Positions 8,477 to 17,306 of a DNA stretch of 64,000 nucleotides are shown here, one piece after another (within the stretch, counting starts at the first letter, position 1; each line of letters opens with the position of its first letter). Both the position numbers and the translations under genes were made by a program. Under the pieces are notes generated by a model. It had not been told where the DNA came from. It did not search any database and saw only the letters and a list, made by a program, of their open reading frames with translations. Source of the DNA: CANIGN01 sp964538275 (GTDB lineage Bacteria > Bdellovibrionota > UBA2428); contig CAZIFW010000003.1 in NCBI GenBank assembly GCA_964538275.1, positions 1 to 64,000 of the forward strand, given 5' to 3'.

Positions 8477-9239
8477 TTAAGCGTTATTTTCGAGGGCTTC
8501 AATGATTTCTGTAACGTGGCCTTCTACTTTAACGGGAGACCAGATTTGAGTGAGTTTTCCATCCTTATAAAGGAAAGTACTGCGTTCTACACCCATATAA
8601 GAGTTCCCCATGAATTGTTTGTTTTTCCAAACACCCATCTTTTCAGCCAGCTCATGTTGAGGGTCAGCTAAAAGTGGGAAGTTGAGGTTATATTTGTTGG
8701 CAAAGTTTTGGTGACTTTCTTTTGAGTCAGGGCTAACGCCCACAATAGTGGCACCTTTGTCTGCGATTAGATTTAAATTGTCACGAAAATCACAAGCTTC
8801 TTTCGTGCAACCAGGGGTGTCGTCTTTGGGGTAAAAATAAAGAACTAGGTTAGGAGTTTTAGTAGCCAACTCGCTTAAGCTAACTGAGTAACCATCAGAG
8901 TTTTCAAGGCTAAGATTCGGAACTGTAGAGCCAATAGTTGGAAGTGTTGCGAGCGTTGATGTATCGGCAACAACTTTTTTAGCAGCAGGAGCTTTGGGCG
9001 CTGCTTTTGCTTTAGCGACTGTTTTTGCTTTGGCAGCTTTTTTAGGAGCAGCCTTTTTTGTAGCTTTTTTAACAGAAAGTTTTTTTACCTTCTTAGCTAC
9101 TTTGCTTTTCTTTGCAGCCTTTTTGATTGTTTTTTTAGCAGCCTTTTTCGTAGCTTTCTTTTTAGTTTTTTTTGCTACTTTTTTAGCGGCCTTCGTTGCT
9201 GTTTTTTTTTGCTTTCTTCTTTTTTTTCTTAGTTGCCAT
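8477..9239 (-). pseudogene. bcp: Bcp-type peroxiredoxin with a Lys/Ala-rich histone-like N-terminus, out of frame at an A9 run
   Basis: The peroxiredoxin part is intact: PGCTKEACDFRDN holds the peroxidatic and resolving Cys of Bcp/PrxQ thiol peroxidases. The only well-supported start is an ATG at 9239 with an AGAGGA site, overlapping the ferredoxin stop as TAATG. It encodes MATKKKKKKAKK and then shifts frame at a nine-base T run (9202-9210; A9 in the mRNA). With eight A the product would be 253 residues: about 85 residues of histone H1-like KKAAKK repeats followed by a complete Bcp. A TTG at 8869 would lose the first strands of the fold. This is either a real frameshift, transcript slippage or a sequencing indel. 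Confidence 0.75.
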
Positions 9240-9568
9240 TATTCTCTTTCCTCTCGTTTTTTCACCTCAATAAAAGGGATTTCTACGCTTACTGAGTTTT
9301 TTATCACGGACTGACATGCCAGTCTCTCGTGGGTGATATGATATATGTTTCCAAGTAATCTTTTTTCGTCGCCCTGCATATCTTCCAAGGACCCTCCGTC
9401 CTCTTCTTTGATAATCTTGATTTTGCAATCAGTGCAGGAAGGCGTTCCGCCACAGGTTTGCTCAATATGAACATCTGCCTTATAGGCAGCTTGTGTTATT
9501 TTACTTCCAGCGTCGACTTCTATTTCTTTTATTGTTTTATCCGCTAAATGGAAGGTCACTTTTGGCAT
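9239..9568 (-). CDS. 2Fe-2S ferredoxin
   Basis: About 109 residues from the ATG at 9568; a TTG at 9628 would add 20 residues unlike the family. It has an adrenodoxin/plant-type fold signature with iron-sulfur ligands CGGTPSCTDC (CX5CX2C) near residues 39-48 and the fourth Cys in LACQS near 85. Such proteins carry electrons in the cytoplasm to P450s, isc-type assembly or oxygenases. It ends one base into the ATG of bcp (TAATG), so the two are probably co-translated. The pairing suggests a redox or oxidative-stress role, which is inference. Confidence 0.87.
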   Translation of the reverse strand: MPKVTFHLADKTIKEIEVDAGSKITQAAYKADVHIEQTCGGTPSCTDCKIKIIKEEDGGSLEDMQGDEKRLLGNIYHITHERLACQSVIKNSVSVEIPFIEVKKREERE

Positions 9569-9673
9569 AAGCAGCAAAGAGCTTATCTGAAGTGAGTGTT
9601 TCAGACATCCATCAAAAAACTGACACAAGCTTTTTCAAAAGTTTAACACCTAAATTGGAGTAAACTTATACCT

Positions 9674-10798
9674 ATGAGACTTGGGATTTTATGGGCCGTC
9701 ACATTTACCTCTATCGCCGCAGCTTCTTCCATGAACGTACCTGAAAAAAATCCCTTTCGTAGCAAAGAGTTAAGTGTACTTAATCAAGCTGCTAAGTCCC
9801 CTACAGCGCTTAAAATTGTATTTAGTGGCAATGTAACTGGGATGCGTGAAAGTTGCGGGTGTGCTTTAAGCCCTAAAGGTGGCTTGGAGCGTAGGTACAA
9901 TTACCTCAAGAATGAGAGTCTTTTGGAGACTTCACAAGCCGATATTCTCAAGCTTGATTTTGGCAATCTTCTCTTTAAGACCCCTCAGTATGAAAAGGGT
10001 GGGGAGAAAGAATCTCTGGCTAATGCCCAAGCTATGATTGCGGGTACAAACTTGTTCAACTTAAACGCTGTTAACTTTGGCGTTATGGATAGAACTCTTT
10101 CGGCAGAGAAGCTTGCGCCTCTCATGGCATCCGCTCAGTTTCCTTGGGTTTCCACAAATATTACAGCCCCTGAAAAATTTGGAGCTAAAATTCAACGAAG
10201 CGTTTCCGTGAAGCTTAATAACTCTGAAGTGCGAATTTTGGGTCTCTCTTCTTTAGATGAAAAATTAAAAGAACAAGGTTGGAATTTTGAAACACCTGCG
10301 GATGCACTCAAAAAAGAACTCGCAAAAATTCCAACCAACGTATTGCCTATAGTTTTAAGTGATGTAGAGATGGCTGAGTTAATTCCACTTGCCCAACAAG
10401 TGAGTCGCCCCATTTTGTTTTTAGGTTCTCGTGAGACGGGAGGGTGGGACCGTCCCATAGAAGTGGGGCAAGCTCTTTTAGTTCACCTAAGACAGCAAGG
10501 ACAAGACTGGGGAGTTCTAAAATTCTCTGCAGATTTAAGCAGTAAAAAAGGATGGTTCAATCCCTCAGATGCAGAAATCTTAGCTCGTCGCTGGGATGAT
10601 CTTGTAACAGAGGCTCTAACCATTAGAAGCCTTGCTTCTTCAAATCAAAAAATGCTCGAGATTGATTTACTCGAATCCAAGATTAAAGAGCTTGCTCAAC
10701 TCGCTCCACAATCTTCTGATATTGCGTTTAGTTTTGAAACTACTGAAATGAATGCAGCTTTTGACGGGAAAAACGTTGCCACAAAGTTTATGAAATAA
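9674..10798 (+). CDS. Secreted UshA-like metallophosphatase/nucleotidase-type protein
   Basis: 374 residues with a short signal peptide (about 1-18). The segment LKIVFSGNVTGMRESCGC followed by GGLERR matches a delta-proteobacterial branch of 5'-nucleotidase-like proteins that replaces the usual DxHG metal motif. LKLDFGNLLF and the VNFGVMDR segment correspond to later strands of the metallophosphoesterase core. Because canonical metal ligands are partly missing, catalytic activity is doubtful. The usual C-terminal nucleotidase domain is absent. It is transcribed divergently from the ferredoxin gene. Confidence 0.6.
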   Translation: MRLGILWAVTFTSIAAASSMNVPEKNPFRSKELSVLNQAAKSPTALKIVFSGNVTGMRESCGCALSPKGGLERRYNYLKNESLLETSQADILKLDFGNLLFKTPQYEKGGEKESLANAQAMIAGTNLFNLNAVNFGVMDRTLSAEKLAPLMASAQFPWVSTNITAPEKFGAKIQRSVSVKLNNSEVRILGLSSLDEKLKEQGWNFETPADALKKELAKIPTNVLPIVLSDVEMAELIPLAQQVSRPILFLGSRETGGWDRPIEVGQALLVHLRQQGQDWGVLKFSADLSSKKGWFNPSDAEILARRWDDLVTEALTIRSLASSNQKMLEIDLLESKIKELAQLAPQSSDIAFSFETTEMNAAFDGKNVATKFMK

Positions 10799-10800
10799 GA

Positions 10801-12030
10801 TTACAAGATTTTAGCTTTAAACAAATCTGAGTAATGGTGCGCAAAGGTTGTGATGTGCTCTTCGTCGTAGGCGCAGTAAAGTTCAATACTGTGTTCGAGC
10901 TTTTGAGAATGTTCAAGTATGAGTTTGTATTCAGTGTAGGGCCCGCTCTCAAAGCGTTGTTCTTCTTTGTGAAAAATGATTCCTTTGAAGTCTGAAATTT
11001 TATGTAATTGTTCAGACCTCGTAAAACCTTCTTTAAATTTTTCCCATTGAATTGTGACAATGTGAAAAGCTGAGCCATCAAAATGAATAACTTTTTTACT
11101 TTTGCTCATTGCAATCGCAATCATGAAAAGAAAAAGAGTGGCTCCTAGTAAAAATAATGCAATGATTAACATAGCAGCAATACTGCCTACACTTGCAGTT
11201 GACCTTTGGGGGCCCAGTAAAGTTATTCCCAGCATGCCTACGGTAAATAATGCAAAGTAAGAAGCAAGTGTCCATACGATGGCTATCATGGCAGGTGATG
11301 CTCTATTTACCACTTTAAAGGGAGCTTCAATTCCAACGTAAAATTGAGGTCGTTTATCAAGAATCAAATCTTGTACGGAATCTTTTGCAAAAACTCTCCA
11401 CGGAAAACTAAACCAAAGGAGCCAAAAAATTAATAGATATATTTCTGCTCCAGATTTGCCGCTGATATACACAATTCCGAGCGATGTTATAAATCCTACA
11501 AGTAAGCCTCCCACCATGACTCCAAATTTTCCAGGTAGCTGAGATAGAGGTGAGCGCTTAAGCTGGCTTAGTTGAAAGGCCAAGTATAAATCAACTCCGA
11601 TGATTAAGAAGATTCCAAAATACTTTTGCGAAGTAAATTCTAGGACTGTGAGTGGTCCGCGATTCACAAAACCATTTACACCTAAAATCTCAGCAGGTTC
11701 ATGTTGGGCAAAAAAAGAGAAAAGAGCGCCAATCACAGTTGTGGCTAAGCTAAGGCCAATGGCTCCACTTATAATTTGAATGATAGAGCTTGCTCGCTGT
11801 ATGTAGCTTCGAACTTGGGTTAACTCTTGAAAAATTTGCAATGCTAGCAAACTAAAACCCATCCAAACTAAGTGAGTCCAAAGAGCCCAGCACAGATCGC
11901 GGTAGTTCCATTTAAAAAATAAACAAAGACATGAAAGAATCACAAAACACGAAATTGCGCGCCATAAATGCAAGTGCTGAGTTTTGTTCCACTCTTTGAT
12001 TAGCTTTTGAGGTCCGTTTAATGGGGGCAC
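10801..12030 (-). CDS. Polytopic membrane protein, family not recognised
   Basis: 409 residues with a GTG start at 12030. About eight to nine hydrophobic spans occupy residues 20-310, and a soluble C-terminal domain of about 95 residues follows, rich in aromatic and charged residues (from about 312). No conserved motif was recognised. A sigma-28-like element (12037-12063) lies immediately upstream, with the -10 only 6 bases from the GTG. It is convergent with the UshA-like gene, their stops being 2 bp apart. It could be a transport or envelope-sensing protein, but nothing confirms this. Confidence 0.6.
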   Translation of the reverse strand: MPPLNGPQKLIKEWNKTQHLHLWRAISCFVILSCLCLFFKWNYRDLCWALWTHLVWMGFSLLALQIFQELTQVRSYIQRASSIIQIISGAIGLSLATTVIGALFSFFAQHEPAEILGVNGFVNRGPLTVLEFTSQKYFGIFLIIGVDLYLAFQLSQLKRSPLSQLPGKFGVMVGGLLVGFITSLGIVYISGKSGAEIYLLIFWLLWFSFPWRVFAKDSVQDLILDKRPQFYVGIEAPFKVVNRASPAMIAIVWTLASYFALFTVGMLGITLLGPQRSTASVGSIAAMLIIALFLLGATLFLFMIAIAMSKSKKVIHFDGSAFHIVTIQWEKFKEGFTRSEQLHKISDFKGIIFHKEEQRFESGPYTEYKLILEHSQKLEHSIELYCAYDEEHITTFAHHYSDLFKAKIL

Positions 12031-12036
12031 ATTTTT

Positions 12037-12063
12037 TTATCGGTCGTTATTCCATGAACTTGT
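12037..12063 (-). promoter_or_regulatory. Sigma-28-like promoter candidate abutting the 12030 start
   Basis: On the minus strand ACAAGTTC (12063-12056), 11 bases and ACCGATAA (12044-12037) match the FliA consensus at 5/8 and 7/8 with exact spacing. The start codon is only 6 bases further, so the transcript would be leaderless or the true start lies downstream. Confidence 0.4.
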
Positions 12064-12119
12064 GCGCCGTCATATTTTTTTCTATTTGGTGTCTGCGACT
12101 AAAAAGTTAGAGTTTTCCC

Positions 12120-13118
12120 TTAGTTTTCCGCGCTCGCTTTATCAAGCCATTCTTGGCTAACTTCTTGAGTTACTAGGCCTTGAGCTTGTACCCGCTCATC
12201 TTCTGCAAGCAAAGTGCTTAGGTAACGTTCTGTGTAGCTGGCAATCATAACTACAATTGTTTGACCTTTGCTTTCAGGCAAGGCGGCTTGTCTAAGAGCA
12301 GCTACGACTGCAGCACCCGAACTGATTCCCACAGGAATACCTTCTTCTTTAATAATTCTTTTGGCCATTGCGAGTGCATCGCTGCTTGAAACTTTTTCCA
12401 CGGCATCGAGATATTTGCGATCAAAGTTTTTGGGAACAAAACCGGCTCCAATTCCTTGAATTTTATGAGGGCTGGGTTTTCCACCCGAAATCACGGGGGA
12501 TTCTTCGGGTTCTACAGCAATCATTTTTAGATTAGGGTTTTTGCTTTTTAAAACTTTACCAAGGCCGCTGAATGTTCCACCGGTTCCAACGCCGCTGATA
12601 ACTCGATCTACTTTGCCTTGAGTATCATCCCAAATTTCTAGAGCTGTAGTTTTTTCATGCACAAGTGGATTGGCGGGGTTCTCAAATTGTTTTGGCATAA
12701 AAGAGTTGGGATTTTTGGAAGCAAGCTCCATAGCTTTGCCAATGGCACCTTTCATACCCAAGGGGCCTGGTGTAAGCACAACTTCAGCTCCTAAAAGTAG
12801 AAGTAAAGTTCTACGTTCTTGAGACATGGTCTCAGGCATAGTGAGAGTAATCTTGTATCCTTTAGCTGCGGCTACAAAGGCAAGGCCTACGCCGGTATTT
12901 CCGCTGGTGGGTTCTATAATTTGCATACCCGCTTTGAGTTTGCCTTCTTGTTCTGCTGTTTCAATCATGCTCAGGGCAATGCGGTCTTTTACGCTTCCTA
13001 GGGGATTGAAGAATTCGAGTTTGAGTAGAATTTTTGCTCCAAGATCTTTTCCAATTCTTTGCATAGATACAAGTGGAGTGCGGCCAATGGTTTGGGTGAT
13101 ATCTGAATAAACACTCAT
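12120..13118 (-). CDS. cysK: Cysteine synthase A (O-acetylserine sulfhydrylase)
   Basis: 332 residues with all PLP-enzyme landmarks: Lys44 in GSVKDR forms the Schiff base, PTSGNTG (70-76) contacts the substrate, GTGGTFSG binds the PLP phosphate and GISSGA contacts the PLP ring. The enzyme makes cysteine from O-acetylserine and sulfide. It lies directly after cysE in the same direction, 36 bp apart, so the two cysteine-biosynthesis genes are probably co-transcribed and may form the CysK-CysE complex. The C-terminus is slightly longer than average. Confidence 0.96.
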   Translation of the reverse strand: MSVYSDITQTIGRTPLVSMQRIGKDLGAKILLKLEFFNPLGSVKDRIALSMIETAEQEGKLKAGMQIIEPTSGNTGVGLAFVAAAKGYKITLTMPETMSQERRTLLLLLGAEVVLTPGPLGMKGAIGKAMELASKNPNSFMPKQFENPANPLVHEKTTALEIWDDTQGKVDRVISGVGTGGTFSGLGKVLKSKNPNLKMIAVEPEESPVISGGKPSPHKIQGIGAGFVPKNFDRKYLDAVEKVSSSDALAMAKRIIKEEGIPVGISSGAAVVAALRQAALPESKGQTIVVMIASYTERYLSTLLAEDERVQAQGLVTQEVSQEWLDKASAEN

Positions 13119-13154
13119 GGCATTTAGCTTAGCGCGCTTTTATATATTTTTGTT

Positions 13155-13703
13155 TCAATTTTTAATATCGTCGTGATCAAGTTCACAACCTGGAGCAATA
13201 CCATGCTTTAGAATTCGCCCTGGTATACCGACCACTGTGCAATGAGGTGGAACATCATCTACTACAACGGAATTGGCTCCAACGCGGCTGTGATCGCCCA
13301 CGCGGATATTCCCCATAATTTTTGCACCTGCACCCACCACAACATGGCTCCCTAGGGTGGGATGACGTTTTGTATTTCTATCAAAACGTGTTCCACCCAA
13401 AGTAACACCATGAAAAATAATAACGTTGTCTTCAATCTCAGCTGTTTCACCAATAACAACCCCCATGCCGTGATCAATGATGAGATTTTTTCCAATAGTG
13501 GCTCCGGGGTGAATTTCAATGCCAGTGATAAAGCGAGAAAGTTCTGAAATGCCTCTGGGGAGAAGTGGAATTTTAATTTTCCAAAGTAGGTTGGCTATAC
13601 GATGAAAAAAAAGAGCTTTAACTCCAGGGTAAAAAAGCAGGATTTCTAAGGTGCTAGAAGTTGAAGGATCATATTTGCGATAAGTTTTTAAAAGCTCAAA
13701 CAT
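13155..13703 (-). CDS. cysE: Serine O-acetyltransferase
   Basis: 182 residues from the ATG at 13703 (MFELLKTYRKYDP); a longer in-frame start at 13745 would overlap nadE by 41 bp and add residues unlike the family. The left-handed beta-helix hexapeptide repeats are clear, including IIDHGMGVVIGETA and GVTLGGT, with the catalytic His in IDHG. The helical N-terminal domain is shorter than in E. coli CysE, as in the EpsC/short-CysE group. It makes O-acetylserine for CysK, encoded next in the same operon. One base separates its start from the nadE stop, implying translational coupling. Confidence 0.94.
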   Translation of the reverse strand: MFELLKTYRKYDPSTSSTLEILLFYPGVKALFFHRIANLLWKIKIPLLPRGISELSRFITGIEIHPGATIGKNLIIDHGMGVVIGETAEIEDNVIIFHGVTLGGTRFDRNTKRHPTLGSHVVVGAGAKIMGNIRVGDHSRVGANSVVVDDVPPHCTVVGIPGRILKHGIAPGCELDHDDIKN

Positions 13704-13704
13704 T

Positions 13705-15348
13705 TTAGATCTTTCTAGCGATAGGCATGGACCAGCTTTTGCCAAAAGCCCAATTACTGACTCTTAAAATAGGAGGAGCTTGGTAACGTTTAAATTCTGC
13801 ACTCATCACTTTATTGAGCAACTGGGGGGCCGTCGTATTTTTAAAAAATGCTGCCCAGTCTTTATCTATAAAAGCTTTGCCTTGTCTTTCTATAAGCTCG
13901 TGTAAGAAGGCATCTAAAAGTGCGTAATGTGGGAGTGAGTCGGAGTCTTTTTGTCCTTCAGAAAGTTCTGCTGTGGGCGCTCTATTTAAAATCTCTTCAG
14001 AAAAGATTTTTTCTTTTCTGTTCATAAAGTGACACAATCCATAAACGTCTGTTTTGAGCAAATCTCCAATGGGAGCAAGAGCGCCCGCGATATCGCCATA
14101 GAGCGTACCGTAACCTGTGGCATATTCAGATTTATTTCCACATGCCATGACGAGTGATCCGTTGAGATTAGATTCAGCCATGAGCACCACGCCTCTCACA
14201 CGGCTTTGAAGATTCTCAAAAGCGAGTGTGGATTTGGGAATATGAGCGGTCTGACCTAAAGAAGCAATGCTGTCAGCTATGGAAATTTCTTTGAATTCAA
14301 TTTTTAAACGTTGTGCGAGTTCAGCGGCTAAAACTTTTGATGTGGTACTTGTAATACTTGATGGTAGCGAAAGACCTAATACGTTTGCTGGGCCCAAAGC
14401 TCGTGCACAGAGAGCAGCAACACAGGCAGAGTCGATTCCGCCAGATAGACCTAGAACAACTTTTTTTGCACCCGATTGATGAACAAAATCTCGAATGCCC
14501 AAACAAAGTGCATCCTGTAATTCTTGCCAAACAAGCTCGCTCCACTCATTATCTGTGTGTGTATAAGATTTTTTGGGAGATGCTTCTGTCCATACTAAAA
14601 AATCTTCCTCAAAAGATTTAGCTTTAAGAGAAAGCTCAGGAGCGTAAACAGCGCTTTGACCATCAAAGATGGCTGCATCTTGCGCTCCTACTCGATTAAT
14701 CCAAAGAAAAGGTTTTTTGAGAGTTTTTGCGAGTTTCGTAAAAGCTTCTTCTCGCGCACGTGTTTTACCAGCTTCAAAAGGAGACGCCGATAAATTGATG
14801 TGAATATCACAGTGGGCGCGCTCATCTTTAGTGGCAGGCCCAGGAAGCGGATGTTTGCGAGGAAAGGTAGAGCCATAGGCATCCACTTCATCCCAGTCAT
14901 CTTCGCAAATACTAATGCCTAATTTTTTTCCTCTAAAATGCAGGAGTTTTTGATCGCCTTCAAAGGCGATGAAGTGTCGTGCTTCGCTAAAAATGTTGTA
15001 ACTTGGAAGTCTTTCTTTGCGAATCGTCCCAAGCGTTTCACCGTTTTCAAAAAGACTTGCGCAGTTATGAAACCAACCGCTTTCTGTTTTTTCGGTGTGT
15101 CCAACAAGTAATGCAACTCCAGTTTTTTGAGTGTGTAATTTAAGTTCAGCGAGGGCATCGGCTTCTTGTTTTACAACAAATTGAAAACTCAGCAGGTCAT
15201 CACACGGGTACCCTAAAATGGGGAGTTCAGGTGTAACAACTAAGTCTATTTTTTCTATTGCAGCGCGATCGAGCGCGGCTTTGATTTTAGAAGTGTTCCA
15301 TTCAACTTGGCCCACTATAGAACGCATTTGGAGTAGAGCTATACGCAC
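13705..15348 (-). CDS. nadE: Glutamine-dependent NAD+ synthetase
   Basis: 547 residues. The N-terminal nitrilase-type glutaminase domain shows the Glu-Lys-Cys triad (TPELPILGYP near 40, the RKERLPSY region near 113, SICEDDWD near 146). The C-terminal ATP-pyrophosphatase domain carries GLSGGIDSA (about 295). It amidates nicotinic acid adenine dinucleotide with ammonia from glutamine in the last step of NAD synthesis. It leads a probable nadE-cysE-cysK operon. The length and both domains are complete. Confidence 0.95.
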   Translation of the reverse strand: MRIALLQMRSIVGQVEWNTSKIKAALDRAAIEKIDLVVTPELPILGYPCDDLLSFQFVVKQEADALAELKLHTQKTGVALLVGHTEKTESGWFHNCASLFENGETLGTIRKERLPSYNIFSEARHFIAFEGDQKLLHFRGKKLGISICEDDWDEVDAYGSTFPRKHPLPGPATKDERAHCDIHINLSASPFEAGKTRAREEAFTKLAKTLKKPFLWINRVGAQDAAIFDGQSAVYAPELSLKAKSFEEDFLVWTEASPKKSYTHTDNEWSELVWQELQDALCLGIRDFVHQSGAKKVVLGLSGGIDSACVAALCARALGPANVLGLSLPSSITSTTSKVLAAELAQRLKIEFKEISIADSIASLGQTAHIPKSTLAFENLQSRVRGVVLMAESNLNGSLVMACGNKSEYATGYGTLYGDIAGALAPIGDLLKTDVYGLCHFMNRKEKIFSEEILNRAPTAELSEGQKDSDSLPHYALLDAFLHELIERQGKAFIDKDWAAFFKNTTAPQLLNKVMSAEFKRYQAPPILRVSNWAFGKSWSMPIARKI

Positions 15349-15476
15349 CCAACTACATTATCTCCTCTGCTTAAAAGTATCGAGGAGATTTATGCATACA
15401 GAGCGCATCCAAAGTTTGGCACGATTTAAGCTCTCTTAGCTTTACTTTCAGGGGCAGAAGCCGTATTTTTGGGAAT

Positions 15477-16400
15477 ATGTCTGTTGATGGTGGGGAAGAA
15501 AAAAACAGCCAAGAATCGCTTAAATACAAGGGTTCGGTTTCGGGCCTTAAGGGCTTTTTAAGCAGTCGAATCACAAAGATTGCCGGGGCCGTTGCGGGTG
15601 ACTTGCCCCTAACTCAATCGGGTGGTCGCTTGATTCCACTTGCTGCTATCTTCCCAAACCCTGAGCAGCCTCGGCAGGTATTTGATCCAAAGTCTTTAGA
15701 AGAACTTGCAACTACCATGAAAGAAGTGGGACAAGCGCAAGCTATTACGGTGCGCCCTCGTGAAAATGGTTTTGAGATTATCAGTGGTGAACGCAGATAC
15801 AGAGCGGCACGCCTTGCGGGGCTGACTCATCTTGAGTGTGTTGTTAAAGATGTTGATGACAACGAAGCCCAGTTGCTTTCGTTGGTAGAAAACTTACAGC
15901 GCCAAGATTTATTGCCCATTGAAGAAGCGCATTATTTAAAAAAGGTTTTAAGAGAAAACAAAGCTTTGAGCCTAGACAAGCTAGCTAAGATGCTTGGCTC
16001 GCACAAAAGCACATTGAGCGAAAAAATTCAGCTCACAGAAATTCCAGAAGAAGAGCAAAAGCTTCTTTACGCCAAGGGCAAGGGCTTCACTCACCGTCAC
16101 TGGCGTGTGCTCTCTCGTATTAAAGATGTGGCATTCTTAAAAGAACTTCTAAAGAAAGCTATTGAAGAGCAACTTTCAGTAGCTGAACTTGAGAAATCTT
16201 TAGAGGCTGCAGGCATACCTAAAGTAAAAAAAGCAAAAGTAATTGAGCCTAAAGAAGGGGCCCTTTGGTACCCGCCTGTGTCACTTAATGGGACACGTAT
16301 TAGTTTTAAAGCGTCTAGTTTTGACGTGGCGCTTTTAAATGACGAGCGTAAAGCCGCACTCAAAACTGAACTCGAGAAAATTCTAAGTTTCTTAACTTGA
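15477..16400 (+). CDS. parB: ParB/Spo0J-family protein (orphan)
   Basis: 307 residues. It has a basic, low-complexity N-terminus, then the ParB N-terminal CTPase fold with NPEQPRQVF (61-69) and GERRYRAAR (104-112), then a helix-turn-helix (SLDKLAKMLGSHKSTLSEKI near 165-185). ParB binds parS, loads as a CTP-dependent clamp and recruits ParA/SMC. No parA is adjacent, and the C-terminal domain does not resemble the usual dimerisation segment closely. It could therefore be a chromosomal ParB separated from parA, or a Noc-like or other specialised paralogue. No parS (TGTTTCACGTGAAACA) was noticed nearby. Confidence 0.85.
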   Translation: MSVDGGEEKNSQESLKYKGSVSGLKGFLSSRITKIAGAVAGDLPLTQSGGRLIPLAAIFPNPEQPRQVFDPKSLEELATTMKEVGQAQAITVRPRENGFEIISGERRYRAARLAGLTHLECVVKDVDDNEAQLLSLVENLQRQDLLPIEEAHYLKKVLRENKALSLDKLAKMLGSHKSTLSEKIQLTEIPEEEQKLLYAKGKGFTHRHWRVLSRIKDVAFLKELLKKAIEEQLSVAELEKSLEAAGIPKVKKAKVIEPKEGALWYPPVSLNGTRISFKASSFDVALLNDERKAALKTELEKILSFLT

Positions 16401-16488
16401 TTAAGTGTTTTTGATTTTCAATCTATAAAAATTAGCTTGTGCTTGGCTATGAATTAGCTGCTATAGCTCATACTGAGAAGGAGAAATT

Positions 16489-16758
16489 ATGAAAACACTC
16501 TTAAGTATTTCTGCGTTACTATTTGCATCATCAGCGTGGGCCGGAGCTAACTGCACAAAGCACGATAAAAAAGACTGGATCCCTGAAGCTGAAATGAAAA
16601 AGAAAATTGAAGACATGGGATATACCATTAAGAAATTTAAAATTGATGGTGATTGCTACGAGATCTACGGTTTTGAAGGAAAAGGAAAAGAGCAGAAGAA
16701 AGTTGAAATTTATTTCGATACTAAAACTGCAGCTATTGTAAAAAAAGAGATTGATTAG
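16489..16758 (+). CDS. Small periplasmic PepSY-like protein
   Basis: 89 residues with a signal peptide ending in AWA. The mature part (WIPEAEMKKKIEDMGYTIKKFK...CYEIYG...VEIYFD) has the alpha-beta layout of PepSY-like domains. These are often found beside cytochrome b561 genes and may bind or pass electrons or cofactors. Two Cys residues could form a disulfide. A good site (GAAGGAG) precedes the ATG. Its TAG overlaps the GTG of the cytochrome gene (TAGTG), so the pair is translationally coupled. Confidence 0.8.
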   Translation: MKTLLSISALLFASSAWAGANCTKHDKKDWIPEAEMKKKIEDMGYTIKKFKIDGDCYEIYGFEGKGKEQKKVEIYFDTKTAAIVKKEID

Positions 16759-17297
16759 TGGTCGGAGCCTCCGAAAAATCTATCTTAGTTTGGGAGCTGC
16801 CTATACGCCTTTTTCATTGGGCGTTGGCAGCTTCCGTTATTTTAAATTATTTTGTATTAGAAACTGGCAGTAAAGAGCATCGTTATCTTGGTTATTTTGC
16901 CTGTGCTCTTATTGTACTTCGCATATTTTGGGGAATCTTTGCGGATAAACCCTATTCACAGTTTAAAAGTTTTTGGCCAACACGTGCGTCACTGACTGCA
17001 TATGTAAAAGCACTTTTAAAAAATCAACCTCCGCGACATCTAACTCATAATCCACTCGCCGCATTGATGATGATCACTCTTTGCCTTTTAGTTTTTGCTC
17101 TTGGAGTAAGTGGCTTTCTTATGCGGACAGATTATTTCTGGGGAGAAGAGTGGCTGGAAGAAGTGCATGAAATCTTTGCCAACCTACTTATGTTTTTATC
17201 TCTTATGCACGCACTCGCGGCGATTATTGAGAGTTTCCGCCACAAAGAGAACCTCATTTTTTCCATGATTCACGGAAAAAAACGTCCTTTAGATTAG
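16758..17297 (+). CDS. Cytochrome b561-type di-heme membrane protein
   Basis: 179 residues with a GTG start coupled to the PepSY-like gene. Four membrane spans are visible. Conserved His residues appear in span 1 (LFHWALAA), before span 2 (EHRYLGY), before span 4 (VHEIFANL) and within span 4 (LMHALAAI), as expected for two heme b groups. Proteins of this type shuttle electrons between the quinone pool and periplasmic partners. The neighbouring PepSY-like protein is the probable partner. Confidence 0.88.
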   Translation: MVGASEKSILVWELPIRLFHWALAASVILNYFVLETGSKEHRYLGYFACALIVLRIFWGIFADKPYSQFKSFWPTRASLTAYVKALLKNQPPRHLTHNPLAALMMITLCLLVFALGVSGFLMRTDYFWGEEWLEEVHEIFANLLMFLSLMHALAAIIESFRHKENLIFSMIHGKKRPLD

Positions 17298-17306
17298 AGC
17301 GAGAAC

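Noticed and set aside
8994..9314. Plus-strand hydrophobic Phe/Ala-rich frame
   Set aside because: It is the complement of the Lys/Ala-rich extension of bcp, and the composition is explained by antisense of AAA and GCT codons.
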